Source: Acanthamoeba castellanii str. Neff
Taxonomy: Eukaryota > Discosea > Longamoebia > Acanthamoebidae
Direction of reading: 5' to 3'
NCBI RefSeq assembly: GCF_000313135.1
Contig: NW_004457245.1
Span: 105,710-169,709, forward strand
DNA: 64,000 bases
Below the pieces are notes generated by a model. It saw only the letters and a program-made list of their open reading frames with translations. It was not told the origin of the DNA and ran no database searches. Made by a program: the position numbers and the translations under genes. How positions within the stretch are numbered: position 1 is the stretch's first letter; each line of letters starts with the position of its first letter. Below are positions 31,714 to 43,550 of this stretch, piece by piece.

Positions 31714-34211
31714 TTATGACGCGGGGAGCGGGGAGGGAGAGGGGCAGCCGCTGGTGGCGGAGCGAATGGAGACGCCCTGGGCCTGCGCGGCGCATTGGTT
31801 ACCGTAGGTCTCGCCATCGCACCCGCACACCGGTCGCAGCTCCAGCGTGCAAAACTGTGGCCGGCCACAGTTCAAGTTAGCCACCGTGTGCGGTTCGTGC
31901 GGTGCTGGTGTGGTGTGCGTACCTGAGGAGTGTCGACGCACACCCCAGGACCGCCGCACTCGCCGTCGCGGAACTGACAGTATTGGTTGGCCGCGGCGCA
32001 GTCGGAGTCGCGGTCGCACGAGCCCGCGCCCACCCCGGGGTCTGGGCCGCACGAGCCCAGGGCCTGCAGCGAGGCGCCGGCGGCCGAGGCCAGGCACAGG
32101 TTGTCGTAGGTCACGTTGTCGCAGCCGCACACGGGGTTCAAGAGGCGCGTGCACGCCTGCGTAGCGCGGAACGAAGGCGCAGGCGAGGCGGAAGAAGAAG
32201 AAGAAGCATAGACGAAAAAGGGCATTGTCATTCCAGGTGGCTACGCTCGTCACGTCGTGTGTCGTACACACGCACACGCACACACACACGACACACACGC
32301 GCGTACGCGTACGCACCTGGGGGATGCTGGCGCACTGACCAACGCCGCCGCACTCGCCGGGCAGGAAGTGACAGTACTCGCCGACCGCCGCGCAGTCCGA
32401 GCTATTCGTGCAACTCACCGCCGCTTGGCAGGGGCTGGTGGGGTCGAGGATGGACGCCCCGCTGGCCTGGGCGAAGCACAGGTTGTCGTAGGTGGTGTTG
32501 TCACAGCCGCACACGGGGCTCATCTCCGCCGTGCACACCTGCAGCCGCGTGTGTCGCGTGAGAGTGCCGTGTGCCGTGTGTCGTGTGTGTCGTGTGTGTC
32601 GTGTGTTGTGTGTGTCGTACGTCGGGCGCGTTGATGCACGAGCCGATGCCGCCGCACGTGCTGGGGTCGAAGCGACAAAACTGGCCGAAGGCGCACTCTG
32701 TGTCGTTCATGCACGGCAGAAAACCTGCAGACAAAAAGGCGTGGGTTAATGAATTTCTCTCAGATATTTATATTTAATTTAGTTTCGATCGAACGAGCGT
32801 AAGGTGGCAGTTTGGGGGGGGGCTACCCTCGCAAGCGCCCAGCGAGTCGATGGACACGCCGGCCGATGAGGCGATGCACGGGTTGTCGTATGTTTTGTTG
32901 TTGCAGCCGCACACGGGATTCAGCTCTAGCGTACATGTCTGGTTGCGTGTCGTGTCGTGTCGTGTGTGTCGTGTCGTGTCGTGTGTCGTGAGATACGATC
33001 GTCGGTCGCGTGATTGGGTGGTGTGGTACCTTGGGGACATTGATGCAGGTACCGACGCCGCCGCACATGCCCGGCTCGTAGCGGCAGTACTGATCGGCAC
33101 TGCACTGCGAATTGTTACGGCACGCAAACGCGTTCTCGACTGCCGCCCATGTCGTGTGTTGCGTGTGTCGCGTCAGTTCACCTTCACGACACACGACACA
33201 CGACACACGACACACGACACACACCTTGGCATTCGCCAAAGGAGCGAATCGAGACGCCACTGGAGAAGGCGAGGCACGGGTTGCTGTAGGTTTGGTCGTT
33301 GCACCCGCACACCGAGTTGAGCTCGAGCGTGCACATCTGTGCGAACCGTTTTACCATCAACACAACCGCACACGACACACGACACGACACGCACACGACA
33401 CGACACACGGCGTACATCGGGTATGCGTGAACACAGGCCCACGCCGCCGCACCGCTCGGCGGGAAAGCGGCAATGGAACCCGGCTGCGCAATCGCTGTCG
33501 GCGCTGCACTTGAGCGTATCTGGATTACGACCGCGCGAGTTGTGAGTGCCGCGTGTCGTGTGTCGCGTGTGTCGCGTGTGTCGCGTGTGTCGCGTGTGTC
33601 GTGTGTCGCGTGTGTCGCGTGTGTCGCGCGGTGAGCAAGGGAGGCAAAGGTACCGTTGCAGGCTTTGAAGGCGAAGGTGGCCTGTCCCGCCGCAGCGGCC
33701 GAGCACGGGTTGGCGTAGGTCATGAAATCGCAGCCGCAGACCGGCCTGAACTCGAGCGTGCACGCCTGCGGCACCCTTTCACACACTCCCTTTCCCTGTG
33801 TGTCGCATCGTGCGTGTCGCATCGTGCGTGTCGTGTCGTGCGGTGTGTTGTGCGTGTGCGGCCAGGGTCAACACGAGTCAAAGGCCGGCGCGCTTGTCAG
33901 GCCGCGTCAACCGCGGCTTCCGTGGACCAGCGCGGAAGAGGCGTAGGAAGAAGCAGAGAAAGCTGGGGGGGGTTTGGTACCCCGCAGAGGAGGTTGGGGA
34001 AGGCGCAGAAGAGGCCGGCGCTCTGCTGGCACGGCTGGTCGAGCGAGCACACGGCCCCGCACGTGCCCGGCAGGGGCGACGCCGGGGGACTCGGCCGCGT
34101 GGTGGTCGTCGCTGGAGGGGTCGTAGTGGTGACCTGACCCGCGCACCCGCCCGGCGCCAGCAGGCAGCAGCCCACCACCACCACCATCGCAAGTTGCAGA
34201 AGTCGATGCAT
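31714..34211 (-). CDS. Secreted multi-Kazal protein with alternating Cys-rich modules
   Basis: Start ATG at 34209-34211 (MHRLLQLAMVVVVGCCLLAPGG), a clear signal peptide, then a Thr/Pro-rich stretch. At least six Kazal-type units each read C-T-L-E-L-x-P-V-C-G-C-D/N-x-x-T-Y-x-N-x-C (for example FRPVCGCDFMTYANPC, LNSVCGCNDQTYSNPC, LNPVCGCNNKTYDNPC, MSPVCGCDNTTYDNLC, LNPVCGCDNVTYDNLC, LRPVCGCDGETYGNQC). They alternate with a second module of the form C-x(4)-D/Q-C-A-x(4)-C-x-F-x(4)-C-G-G-x-G-x-C-x-x-x-P (for example CSADSDCAAGFHCRF...CGGVGLC). Each pair is bounded by introns full of GTGTC repeats. Kazal domains inhibit serine proteases by presenting a loop after the second cysteine. Secretion plus repetition suggests an extracellular protease inhibitor; the targets are unknown. 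Stop TAA at 31714. Confidence 0.85.
33552..33632. repeat. Intronic (GTGTGTCGC)n array, about 9 copies
   Basis: 9-base units GTGTGTCGC in an intron separating two Kazal/Cys modules. Confidence 0.85.
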
Positions 34212-34752
34212 TGTCTTGAGTCGTTTGTGTGTGTGTGTGGTGTTGATGTTGTTGACGTTGGGGCTCGAAGGTTGTTGGTTGTGTGTACAAAGATGATGAT
34301 GATGCTGAGGTTGGGGGTGGTGGACGTGACGCCCTCTATTTATGTCCTATGGGATATGGAGCGTGCGTTGATACTGGGGGGTGCCAACCAGTAGGGATGT
34401 GGCGGACAAGGCCCTGAAACTTCGAGTCTATCATCACGCCACCCATTCCAGTTGAGATGTGTGACAGACATAGGACTGTGGAATGGACCCTTGCTAGTGG
34501 TCAATGCAGTCAGTAATAATTTGATCCTGGCCGATCTGCTTTTACCTCACTTATGTTCTTTATATTTATTGATCGTAATATTTATTTTAATTATTCTTTA
34601 TATTTATATTTTATTCATTTTTATTTTTTGTTATTTATGAGTTCATGTATTGTTTTTTTTGTATTTTTGTGATAAATAAAGGAAGGTAACAGAGAAGAGG
34701 AAAGAGAGGAGAAGAGGAGAGGTGGGGACCGGGCTGTCGAGGAAGAGAGGGC
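34212..34752. other. Intergenic region between Kazal gene 5' end and lectin gene 3' end
   Basis: 541 bases. The left part (34212-34340) has a GTGTGT and GTTGTTGATG-rich 5' flank of the Kazal gene; the right part (34555-34680) is strongly AT-rich with poly-T and ATAAATAAA, fitting the 3' UTR/polyadenylation zone of the lectin gene. No gene seen. Confidence 0.5.
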
Positions 34753-37377
34753 CTAGAGGAATTTCTTGTTGGCATCGTCCTTGGCCTTCTTCCACATGAT
34801 GAAGGCCACGCCGAAGCACACCTGACAGGCGAAGGAGATGACGATGATAAAGAGGAAAAGGGTGAGCAAGAAGAGGAGAAGGTGCACGCGCAAGAGGCAG
34901 GCAGGCGGTACCTGGAAGAAGCAAAAATAGATCCACCACGCGACGGAGCCGCTCTTCTCCACGACGCTCTTGAGCTCCTCCTTGCCGCTCTTGAGCTCCT
35001 GGAGAGCGTTGTTCTGGTCTCGGTCGCCCCTCTGCATCGTTTGTTTGAACTCGTTCAGCAAGCGCTCCGCACGCAACACGACACACACAGACACACACGA
35101 CACACACACGACACACGACACACACGACACATGTGATAAGGTATGGGTGCGGACCTCGACAAGAGTCTGGACGGAGGTAACGTGCTGCTGGAGTTCGCGG
35201 ATGAGGCGGGCCACGTTGTTGTAGGTGTTGCCCTGCTCGGCCGAGACGTGGCCCTTGAGGTCGCCGACCAGCTTGTTCACGGCGGACAGCTCCTCCATCA
35301 CGACGCGGCGGAATTCGTTCACTGAGTCCTGGAGCACTCGCACCTCGCGGAGGGCGCCTTTGATCTCTTGGGTCAGGTCGTTGTTGTCCGCGGGCTGGCG
35401 CATGTCGTTGACCTGCGACAGCACCTGGGAGAGGCTGTGGGCGAGGCTGTCCTGCTGGTTCCTCACAGCCTCCACCTTGAAGGTCAGCTGATCCAGCTTG
35501 CTGGTGAGCTTGTTGGTGTCCTCCTGCGATCGCGGCTGTTGTTGTTGCTGCTGCTGCTGCTGCTCGTGCTGCTGCTGTTGCTGTTGCACAGGGCTGGGTT
35601 CCTGTTGGTTGCTCTGTTGTTGTTCGGTGTAAGCAGGTTGAGGTTCATCATGACGCTGCTCCTGATTGTGATGAGCTTCCTGAGACTCCTGATGTACCTG
35701 TTGCGGAAGATAAGGGTTAGGGGGATCCTTGGGAAGATAAGGGTTGGGCTTAACGGGCTCGGTCGACTGGACGGTCTCCACGTGCTCGGGCTCCGGCTCA
35801 ATTTCCTGGTAGCACGCCAACAGTCAGCTCGGCTAGAACCACACACACACAGACCACACGACACACACGAACACACGCGACACACACGAACACACACGAC
35901 ACGACACGACACGACACGACCAACGACACGACCAACGACACGACCAACGACACGACCAACGACACGACACGACCAACGACACGACACGACCAACGACACG
36001 ACACACACGGGAAGACGACACACGACACGACAACGTGACGGCTTGTGTGTGTACCTGCTGCCTTGGAGGAACGGGAGGGCGACGGCGCCACGGGTCGAGG
36101 TTGTAGGTGATGAACGAAAAGACATCGTGGTTATCGGTGAGGTGTCCAGTGGCCGCACTCAAACCAAAGTAGTAGCCCTTGGGCAGCGACTCGTGATGAG
36201 TGATGCAGGGCACCCAGTGGCCAGCTCCATCTAAATAATGACACACACGCCACACGCCACACACACACGCCACACACACGTGACGCACAACACATACACG
36301 GCGTTGGTGATGCGAGAGCAGGAGCGCATTCGCGCAAAAGAGATACACTTACCGTCGGTCTCCACCTGGATGACTCCGTCGCGATAGATCACGCGCATCT
36401 TGGACCTTGTTTCGCGGTTGAGGTTACTGCAGGAGGCCTTCTCGCCGCGCCTGCCGTCATCGAAGGGATCGTAACGCTGCGTGCCATCGTTGATCCAAAG
36501 AGAGATCCTGGGCTCGTCGTTCTAGTGGCAGCGAGTGCACAGCAAGGCGCAAACATAGGTAAGTTCATCACCGCCCATGTCACAAACAAATAGCACTTTT
36601 GTGGTGCGTGTGCGCGTGCGGTGATGTGTGGCCACAACGAGACGGGCGCAAAACTGTACCTGGCCGTCGTTGTCAAAGGTGTCGAAGTAGACGGCCATGC
36701 CGCGGTACTCCTCCGCGCTGCCCATGCTGATGCCCTCCTTCTTGGGCTCAGCCACATACCAGAGAGCCATGCCGTCGGCGCCTCGGCTGCCGCCACCGCC
36801 GATCTCAAAGTCCATTTGAACTTCCCACGCGTCCATGTCGGCCGCCTGTCGGGAAGCGTGGAGATGAACCACACAACGAGATGGGGAAGGTGCAAGATTG
36901 AGCGAAGGGAAACACACGGCAGATTAAATGAAAGCACTAAGGAGCAATTGGGAAAGTGAATGGAGCGTGAGCAACAAGCGTACCACAGAGTTCCAGACCC
37001 AGCCCACACGGCTCTGGAGAGCGGGGGTCAGGCGAATCCTATCCTCAGACACGATGGCGCTACCACCGAACTCCCAGAAAGGCAGGGTGCCCCCCCTTCC
37101 TACAAAAGAGAGATTATTATACGAACAGTTAGAATTTGACACTGTTGGGCCAGGGTGCCAAAATCTTTGCAATCGAGTAGCCACTTTAGGAAGAAACGGA
37201 TTTGAACTCAGCTTCAAGTCAACGAATGCGGTGGCACTGGATGAAGATCAACGTACCGAGGTAGAAGGGGGCACGGAAAGAGTGCTTGAACTCATATCTC
37301 TGTGTCTGCGTCAAGGCCAGCGCAAACAGAGAGAAGAGGAGGAGAATCAAGATCCGCATTGGCGCAGCGTGTCCCAT
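34753..37377 (-). CDS. L-type lectin cargo receptor, ERGIC-53/VIP36-like
   Basis: Start chosen at 37375-37377 (MGHAAPMRILILLLFSLFALALTQ), because a signal peptide follows directly; ATGs at 37357 and upstream at 37452 are alternatives. Mature protein: YEFKHSFRAPFYL, GRGGTLPFWEFGG, then DMDAWEVQMDFEIGG, GADGMALWYV, GMAVYFDTFDND, HHESLPKGYYFGLSAATG. This is the L-type lectin (Lectin_leg-like) domain with its Ca2+/mannose site residues (FDTFDND region). After it come a Gln-rich stretch (QQQQQQQHEQ, about 35520-35600), a coiled coil (LTSKLDQLTFKVEAVRNQQ; LIRELQQHVTSVQ), one transmembrane helix (SVAWWIYFCFFQ joined to VCFGVAFIMW) and a short cytosolic tail KKAKDDANKKFL. ERGIC-53 ends in KKFF, combining ER retrieval with COPII export; here it is KKFL. 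Role: cycling between ER and Golgi and exporting high-mannose glycoproteins. Confidence 0.85.
35905..36006. repeat. Intronic array of GACAC and GACACGACCAAC units
   Basis: Mixed 5- and 12-base units (GACAC; GACACGACCAAC) in the intron of the lectin gene between the lectin domain and the Gln-rich stalk. The same CCAACGACACGAC variant recurs in LRR-gene introns (as GTCGTTGGTCGTG, near 16715-16755) and in the deaminase intron near 40455-40485. Confidence 0.85.
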
Positions 37378-37707
37378 CTCGGCGGCGATAGATGAAGGAG
37401 AGGAGGGGGAGGGGATGGAGCGAGCCAAGGAAATGGGAACAATCGATCTCAAGATCCCTCACCACGCCACGTCTAAGTGCCAACAGCACACAGCGCCATT
37501 GCGTCGACTTGCCACCTCAGCAGTCAAGCATTCCGCACATTCTTTTCCACACTCACGAAATTTCGAGCAACGTGTGCGCACCACAAGGAACACAAGACAC
37601 GCACACAAGTGGAGAAGCGAAGTCAAGACGAAAGCAAAAATGATGTATCAGTTGCTCGCGGTGAGGTGGAGTGAACGAGGGAGTAGAAAAGGGTGAGGAA
37701 TAAATAA

Positions 37708-38525
37708 TTACAACCGGTCTAGCTGCGCTTGCTCGTTCATCGATTGCAGTCTGTCGGCGTAGATCTCGGCCAGCGCCTGCTGCACCAGCACCAGCGTTTC
37801 CTCTACTCGCGCACGCCGCACACGCCGCACACACATGTTCGGTTAGTCAATGACCCGACCCGACCCGCCCGTGGGTTGTGAGCGCAGTCAAGACTGGACT
37901 TACCGGCCCAGGACAGCGTCTCTCGCAGGCTCTGAGCCGTGTGCTGGTTTTGCTTCTCCAGTTCCTGTAGGCGCTTGAGCTGCTCGGGCTTGGTCGAGTT
38001 GATCCCCGGCAGCGAGTCGATCAGCATGTCCACCTCTACATGGGTGTAAAGGAGCACCACCAACTTGCAAGTGAGTCTCTTGATGGACATGTCCCGCACA
38101 CACAGCCTCTTGCGCACAACGGTGCAAGTAGTACCTTTCACGTTGTTGAGCAGGAGAGCAGCCATGTTGGCGGCTTCGCCCTCCATGACCTCCATCGTCG
38201 GGCCGGTGGGGACTGGCGCGGCGGGCTCGGGCATGGGCATCGAGGGAAGGACGGGCAGGACCGGTCCCCCGTCTGCCACGGCGGCGTTGGCACCGTTGGC
38301 CACGGTTTTGGGACCGTCCGCTGTTCGATTGAGATGTTTGAACTCATCAAAGGGCAAGGGCGGCGCATCTTGCTGCAGTACGCCGATGAATGTGTAGAAT
38401 TTCTCGCCAAGCCCATCGATTTTGTCCTGCAGCTGCGTCACCCGATCGGTGACCGCCTCCACCGGCACTTGCGGTGGTGGTGCCTGGGTACCCTGTTGGA
38501 CAGCTCCCTCTGGTCGTGGCTCCAT
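37708..38525 (-). CDS. MED21: Mediator complex subunit 21 (Srb7)
   Basis: Start MEPRPEGAVQQGTQ at 38525. The core DRVTQLQDKIDGLGEKFYTFIGVLQQDAP matches the conserved Med21 N-terminal helix, and VEVDMLIDSLPGINSTKPEQLKRLQELEKQN matches the second helix (IDSLPG is diagnostic). The last exon joins in phase (SWAE-ETLVLVQQALAEIYADRLQSM) to a stop at 37708. The Ala/Pro-rich segment between the helices (PVLPVLPSMPMPEPAAPVP) is longer than in yeast or animals. Med21 pairs with Med7 in the middle module and is essential for RNA polymerase II transcription. The gene is divergent from DPM3, with 98 bases between start codons. Confidence 0.85.
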
Positions 38526-38623
38526 TCGTTTTGTGCTTATATTTTTAGTAAATAAATTTCATTTTTTTGGCCTTCGTGACACGTCACGCCTTGCGAGATT
38601 GACCAATCTGCATTCTACACAAG
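38526..38623. promoter_or_regulatory. Compact bidirectional promoter between MED21 and DPM3
   Basis: Only 98 bases separate the two divergent start codons. Visible elements: a CCAAT box at 38603-38607 on the plus strand, a spaced inverted TGAC-AC-GTCA at 38577-38586 resembling a bZIP site with a wider spacer, and an AT-rich TTATATTTTTAG segment near 38536-38550 that could serve as a TATA-like element for the minus strand. Function is inferred from position. Confidence 0.45.
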
Positions 38624-39062
38624 ATGAAGAAGGTAAACAGCGCCTGCGATCTCTGACGTCCTTACTGCCTCACCTCGGGCTAACGTCTGTGATGGTGCTT
38701 GTGCATAGGCGGCGAGGTGGTTTTCGTTGCTGATTATTGCCCTCAGCGCATGGGCTGCTCTTCTCTTCGACTACTATCCCCTTCATCTTAAGGGCAACGC
38801 ACAACTCGCCCTCCAATTCGTACGTTCCCTTCCCAGTTCTGTTCTGCCATCCCTCCCTATCAAATTGACTCGTAAATTGGTGCAGGCCCCCTTCCTCGCG
38901 CTTGTCGCGTTTGGCGTGTACTCGCTTGTGCGAATTCTCTACAACCTGGCCATCTTCCCCGTCTGCCCCGAAGCGCTGACCGAGATGAGGAAGGAGATGA
39001 AGGAGGCCGAAGCCGATCTGAAGAAGAAGGGCTTCAAGTTCCCCAACAAGAAGACCGATTAA
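38624..39062 (+). CDS. DPM3: Dolichol-phosphate mannosyltransferase subunit 3
   Basis: ATG at 38624; the first exon is only MKK, followed by a GTAAAC donor and a GCATAG acceptor at about 38709, giving MKKAARWFSLLIIALSAW. A second intron splits QLALQF from APFLALVAFGVYSLVRI. The spliced product is about 97 residues: two transmembrane helices, then a cytosolic helix EALTEMRKEMKEAEADLKKKGF, which matches the conserved DPM3 C-terminus (xExxEAxxDLxxxG(F/L)). DPM3 tethers the DPM1 catalytic subunit to the ER membrane so that dolichol-P-mannose is made for N-glycans, GPI anchors and O-mannosylation. Length and topology match the family. Stop at 39060-39062, 148 bases before the next gene. Confidence 0.88.
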
Positions 39063-39209
39063 GCCAAGTGCCACCGCCCACACCCACGCCACCACACCAC
39101 ACTCTCACATCCCGATCGTCCTAGTTGCGATTAGCTGTTCCATTTCGATACACGAAATAAAACCAAACCAATCAAATCCAATATTCTTTTGTATTTTTTA
39201 TTCCACAGC

Positions 39210-41017
<1,808 letters not shown>

Positions 41018-41294
41018 ACATTGTTTATATTTATTGACAATTCAGTAATAAAATAATGAAAATAATGAAATAATCAATACAAATCACAAATAAATACAAA
41101 TAAAAAATAAATCGTGGCGGGTAAAAAGGGGGAATTGTGGGAAATCGGTTTGCGCGGTGACTTTCTCGTTCTCGGGTTGCGAAGGCGACAAGGAGTGGTC
41201 TTCGCTTCTACGCGATTCTCAATTCGATTCGATTCGTTCTGCCTCTGCCCGGCCCCCAGCCGTTGAATTGAATCCTCGTTTGCCGTACCGTAGG

Positions 41295-43385
41295 ATGGAC
41301 GTAGCGACAAGACGTGGCTGGCTGGTCTTGGTGGCGTTGGTGCTTGCCATCTTCGCATCGACCCTCCCCCCGGCGCAAGGTTTGCAGCCAATTCCATCCT
41401 TTTCTGATCCCCTTTCTCAAGCCTCTACTCTATTGATACCTCGCCTCGAGAAAAGATCAACCAAATCGATAGAAATTGGGATTCAGATTTCTACGTTTCT
41501 CAAATTTTTGTAATCTCGCAGCTAACCGGCCCCCACGCCATTTATCAGCCCTGGAGACATTCAAATGCCGCGTCCCGCGCGTACTCGTCACCACCGAGAG
41601 CGGCGGAAGCGGTCTGTCGGCGAGCGAGGTCGAGGTGCTCATCGGCAAGAACCCCAATTTCGTTGATCCCTCCTCCACCCACTGGACCTGCACCGACGGC
41701 ATCGCCGGCGGCGAAGCCCTCTCCACCCCCGGTACCCTCACCCTTCATCTTTCTCCATCTTCTTCATCTTCTTGCTTGGCACTGACCGTGTGTCGTGTCG
41801 TGTCGTGTCGTGTCGTGTCGTGTCGTGTCCGTCGCGTCAGGTGGTGACTCGGGCGAGTTCTTGATGGGTCTCGCGCTGTACGCGGCAGAGATGAAGAAGT
41901 TCTACCCCGACTACGAGCTCTCCAAACACGAGGTGCACGAGATGTTCAAGGAATTCCTCGGCAGCATCGACGAGTCCCGGTCCTTCTACATGCACATGGA
42001 CGCGGTACATACGACATCCATGACACGCACGCGGCACGCGGCACGCGGCACATGACGTGTTCTGATTGCGTGTCGTGTGTCGTGTGCGAAATGCAGAACG
42101 TGTACAAGCTCCTGCAGGAGAAGTTGGTGCCGATTCTGGGCACCAACCCCAACATCTACTACGTACCCGAGACCAAGCAGGAGCAGGTGCTGAAGTACCT
42201 GACCGACCCCGACTACGTGGGCTGCTCCCACCTCCACGCCATCATGATGTTCCCCGCCAAATACAGCGTACCGCACGCCCCCTTCTCGCACACGCACCAC
42301 CGCACACACGCACCACCGCACACACGCACCACCGCACACACGCACCACCGCACACACGCACCACCGCACGCGATGTCAGTGCTGACGGGTCACGACTGCT
42401 ATTAGATTCCGCGCGACACTGTGACGTACTTCCTGTCGTCGTTCTACGAGTACATGTGGAACCACGAGTCCAGCGACAAGCTCGTGCTGGCCATCACCGA
42501 CGCCGTGCCCATCGATGGCTCCCGCACCGAGATGGCCTACATCAAGCTCGGCGCCGAACAGTCTGCGCTCGATCTCGCCGACCAGGTACCTACTCGTGTG
42601 TGCGTGTGTGCGTGGCGTGTGTGTGCGTGTGTGTGTGTGTGCGTGCGTGCGGTGGCTCACAGTCTTCCCTGGCCCGTCCACCAGTGCAAGAACATGGCGC
42701 CGGTGGTCTCAGCCAAGACGGCCAAGGGCAGCGTGTTCCTGGCTCAGCCGCAGTTCGTCGGAGGCGTTCGGGATTCGATCGTTTTCTTCTTCTCGCGCAA
42801 GCTCCAGTCGGTAGGCCTCCCCTCCCCTTTCCCTTCGCTTTCTCTCTTTTCTCTTTTCGCCTTTTATCGCACGAGGTGCACGTGCAATCACTCACCACCA
42901 CCACCACGCGTGTATGTGCGTCCTGGCGCTGCTCAGTTGATCGGTGAGCAGGACGTCAGCGAGGTCAACATCGTGGAGCAGATGGCCGAACTCGCCGCGA
43001 CCCATCTTCAGCTCTCCATCACGTACGCTCCACGCCTACGCCTCTCTGTGCCGTGTGTGTGTTTTGTGCGTGTGCCGTGTCTCGTTGTGTCTGACCCTCT
43101 CTGTCCACTTCAGCAATTTGGCCAAGGGCAAGCCCGTGTACAAGGTCACCATGCTGTTGGACAACACATCGAGTCTGCTGCGCCTGATCATCGCATCCGT
43201 CGTCTCCATCCTCCTCTTCATCCTGCTCTTTGCCTCCATCACCTACATCAAATTTGTACGCTCCCCTCCCATCCCACCAACTCTGTGGTAAGCTTGCTTA
43301 CCAATCTTCATCTTCATCTTCATCTTCTTCATCTGCGTGCCAACAGCGTCAGCTCATTCACGAAGATGACGAGCACGAAGTGTAA
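41295..43385 (+). CDS. Conserved-looking type I membrane protein of unknown function
   Basis: Start MDVATRRGWLVLVALVLAIFAS at 41295, a signal peptide; the first intron joins PPAQ to ANRPPRHLSALETFKC in phase. The lumenal part has a compact globular look: ESGGSGLSASEVEVLIG, CTDGIAGGEALSTPGGDSGEF, MFKEFLGSIDESRSFYMHMD, NVYKLLQEKLVPILG, PDYVGCSHLHAIMMFP, YFLSSFYEYMWN, VLAITDAVPIDGSRTEMAYI, CKNMAPVVSAKTAKGSVFL. Near the C-terminus one transmembrane helix (LLRLIIASVVSILLFILLFAS) is followed by a short tail RQLIHEDDEHEV. I do not recognise the family. Topology predicts a lumenal/extracellular domain of about 380 residues with a 15-residue cytosolic tail. The introns include a 16-base tandem repeat (42285-42366) and a GTGTC run (41790-41828). 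Confidence 0.7.
42285..42366. repeat. Intronic minisatellite, 16-base unit ACCACCGCACACACGC, about 5 copies
   Basis: Five nearly perfect head-to-tail copies of ACCACCGCACACACGC fill most of an intron of the membrane-protein gene. It forms a spurious open frame rich in His/Thr/Pro that should not be annotated as protein. Confidence 0.85.
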
Positions 43386-43550
43386 TAGCAACCACCCCCA
43401 TTTTTCCCTCTTCTTCTTCTTCATCTTCATCTCTTCCGTCATCTTTGGCCTTCTCCATAGAGCCTTGTAAAAACACATAACATAGACCACCACGCATCAA
43501 CCGGTGTAGGCTACATAAATAATAACAATCAAAACAAACATGTCTGTGTT

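Noticed and set aside
42285..42366. Possible CRISPR-like array from evenly spaced ACCACCGC units
   Set aside because: The units are directly contiguous 16-mers with no unique spacers, in a eukaryotic intron. It is a minisatellite.
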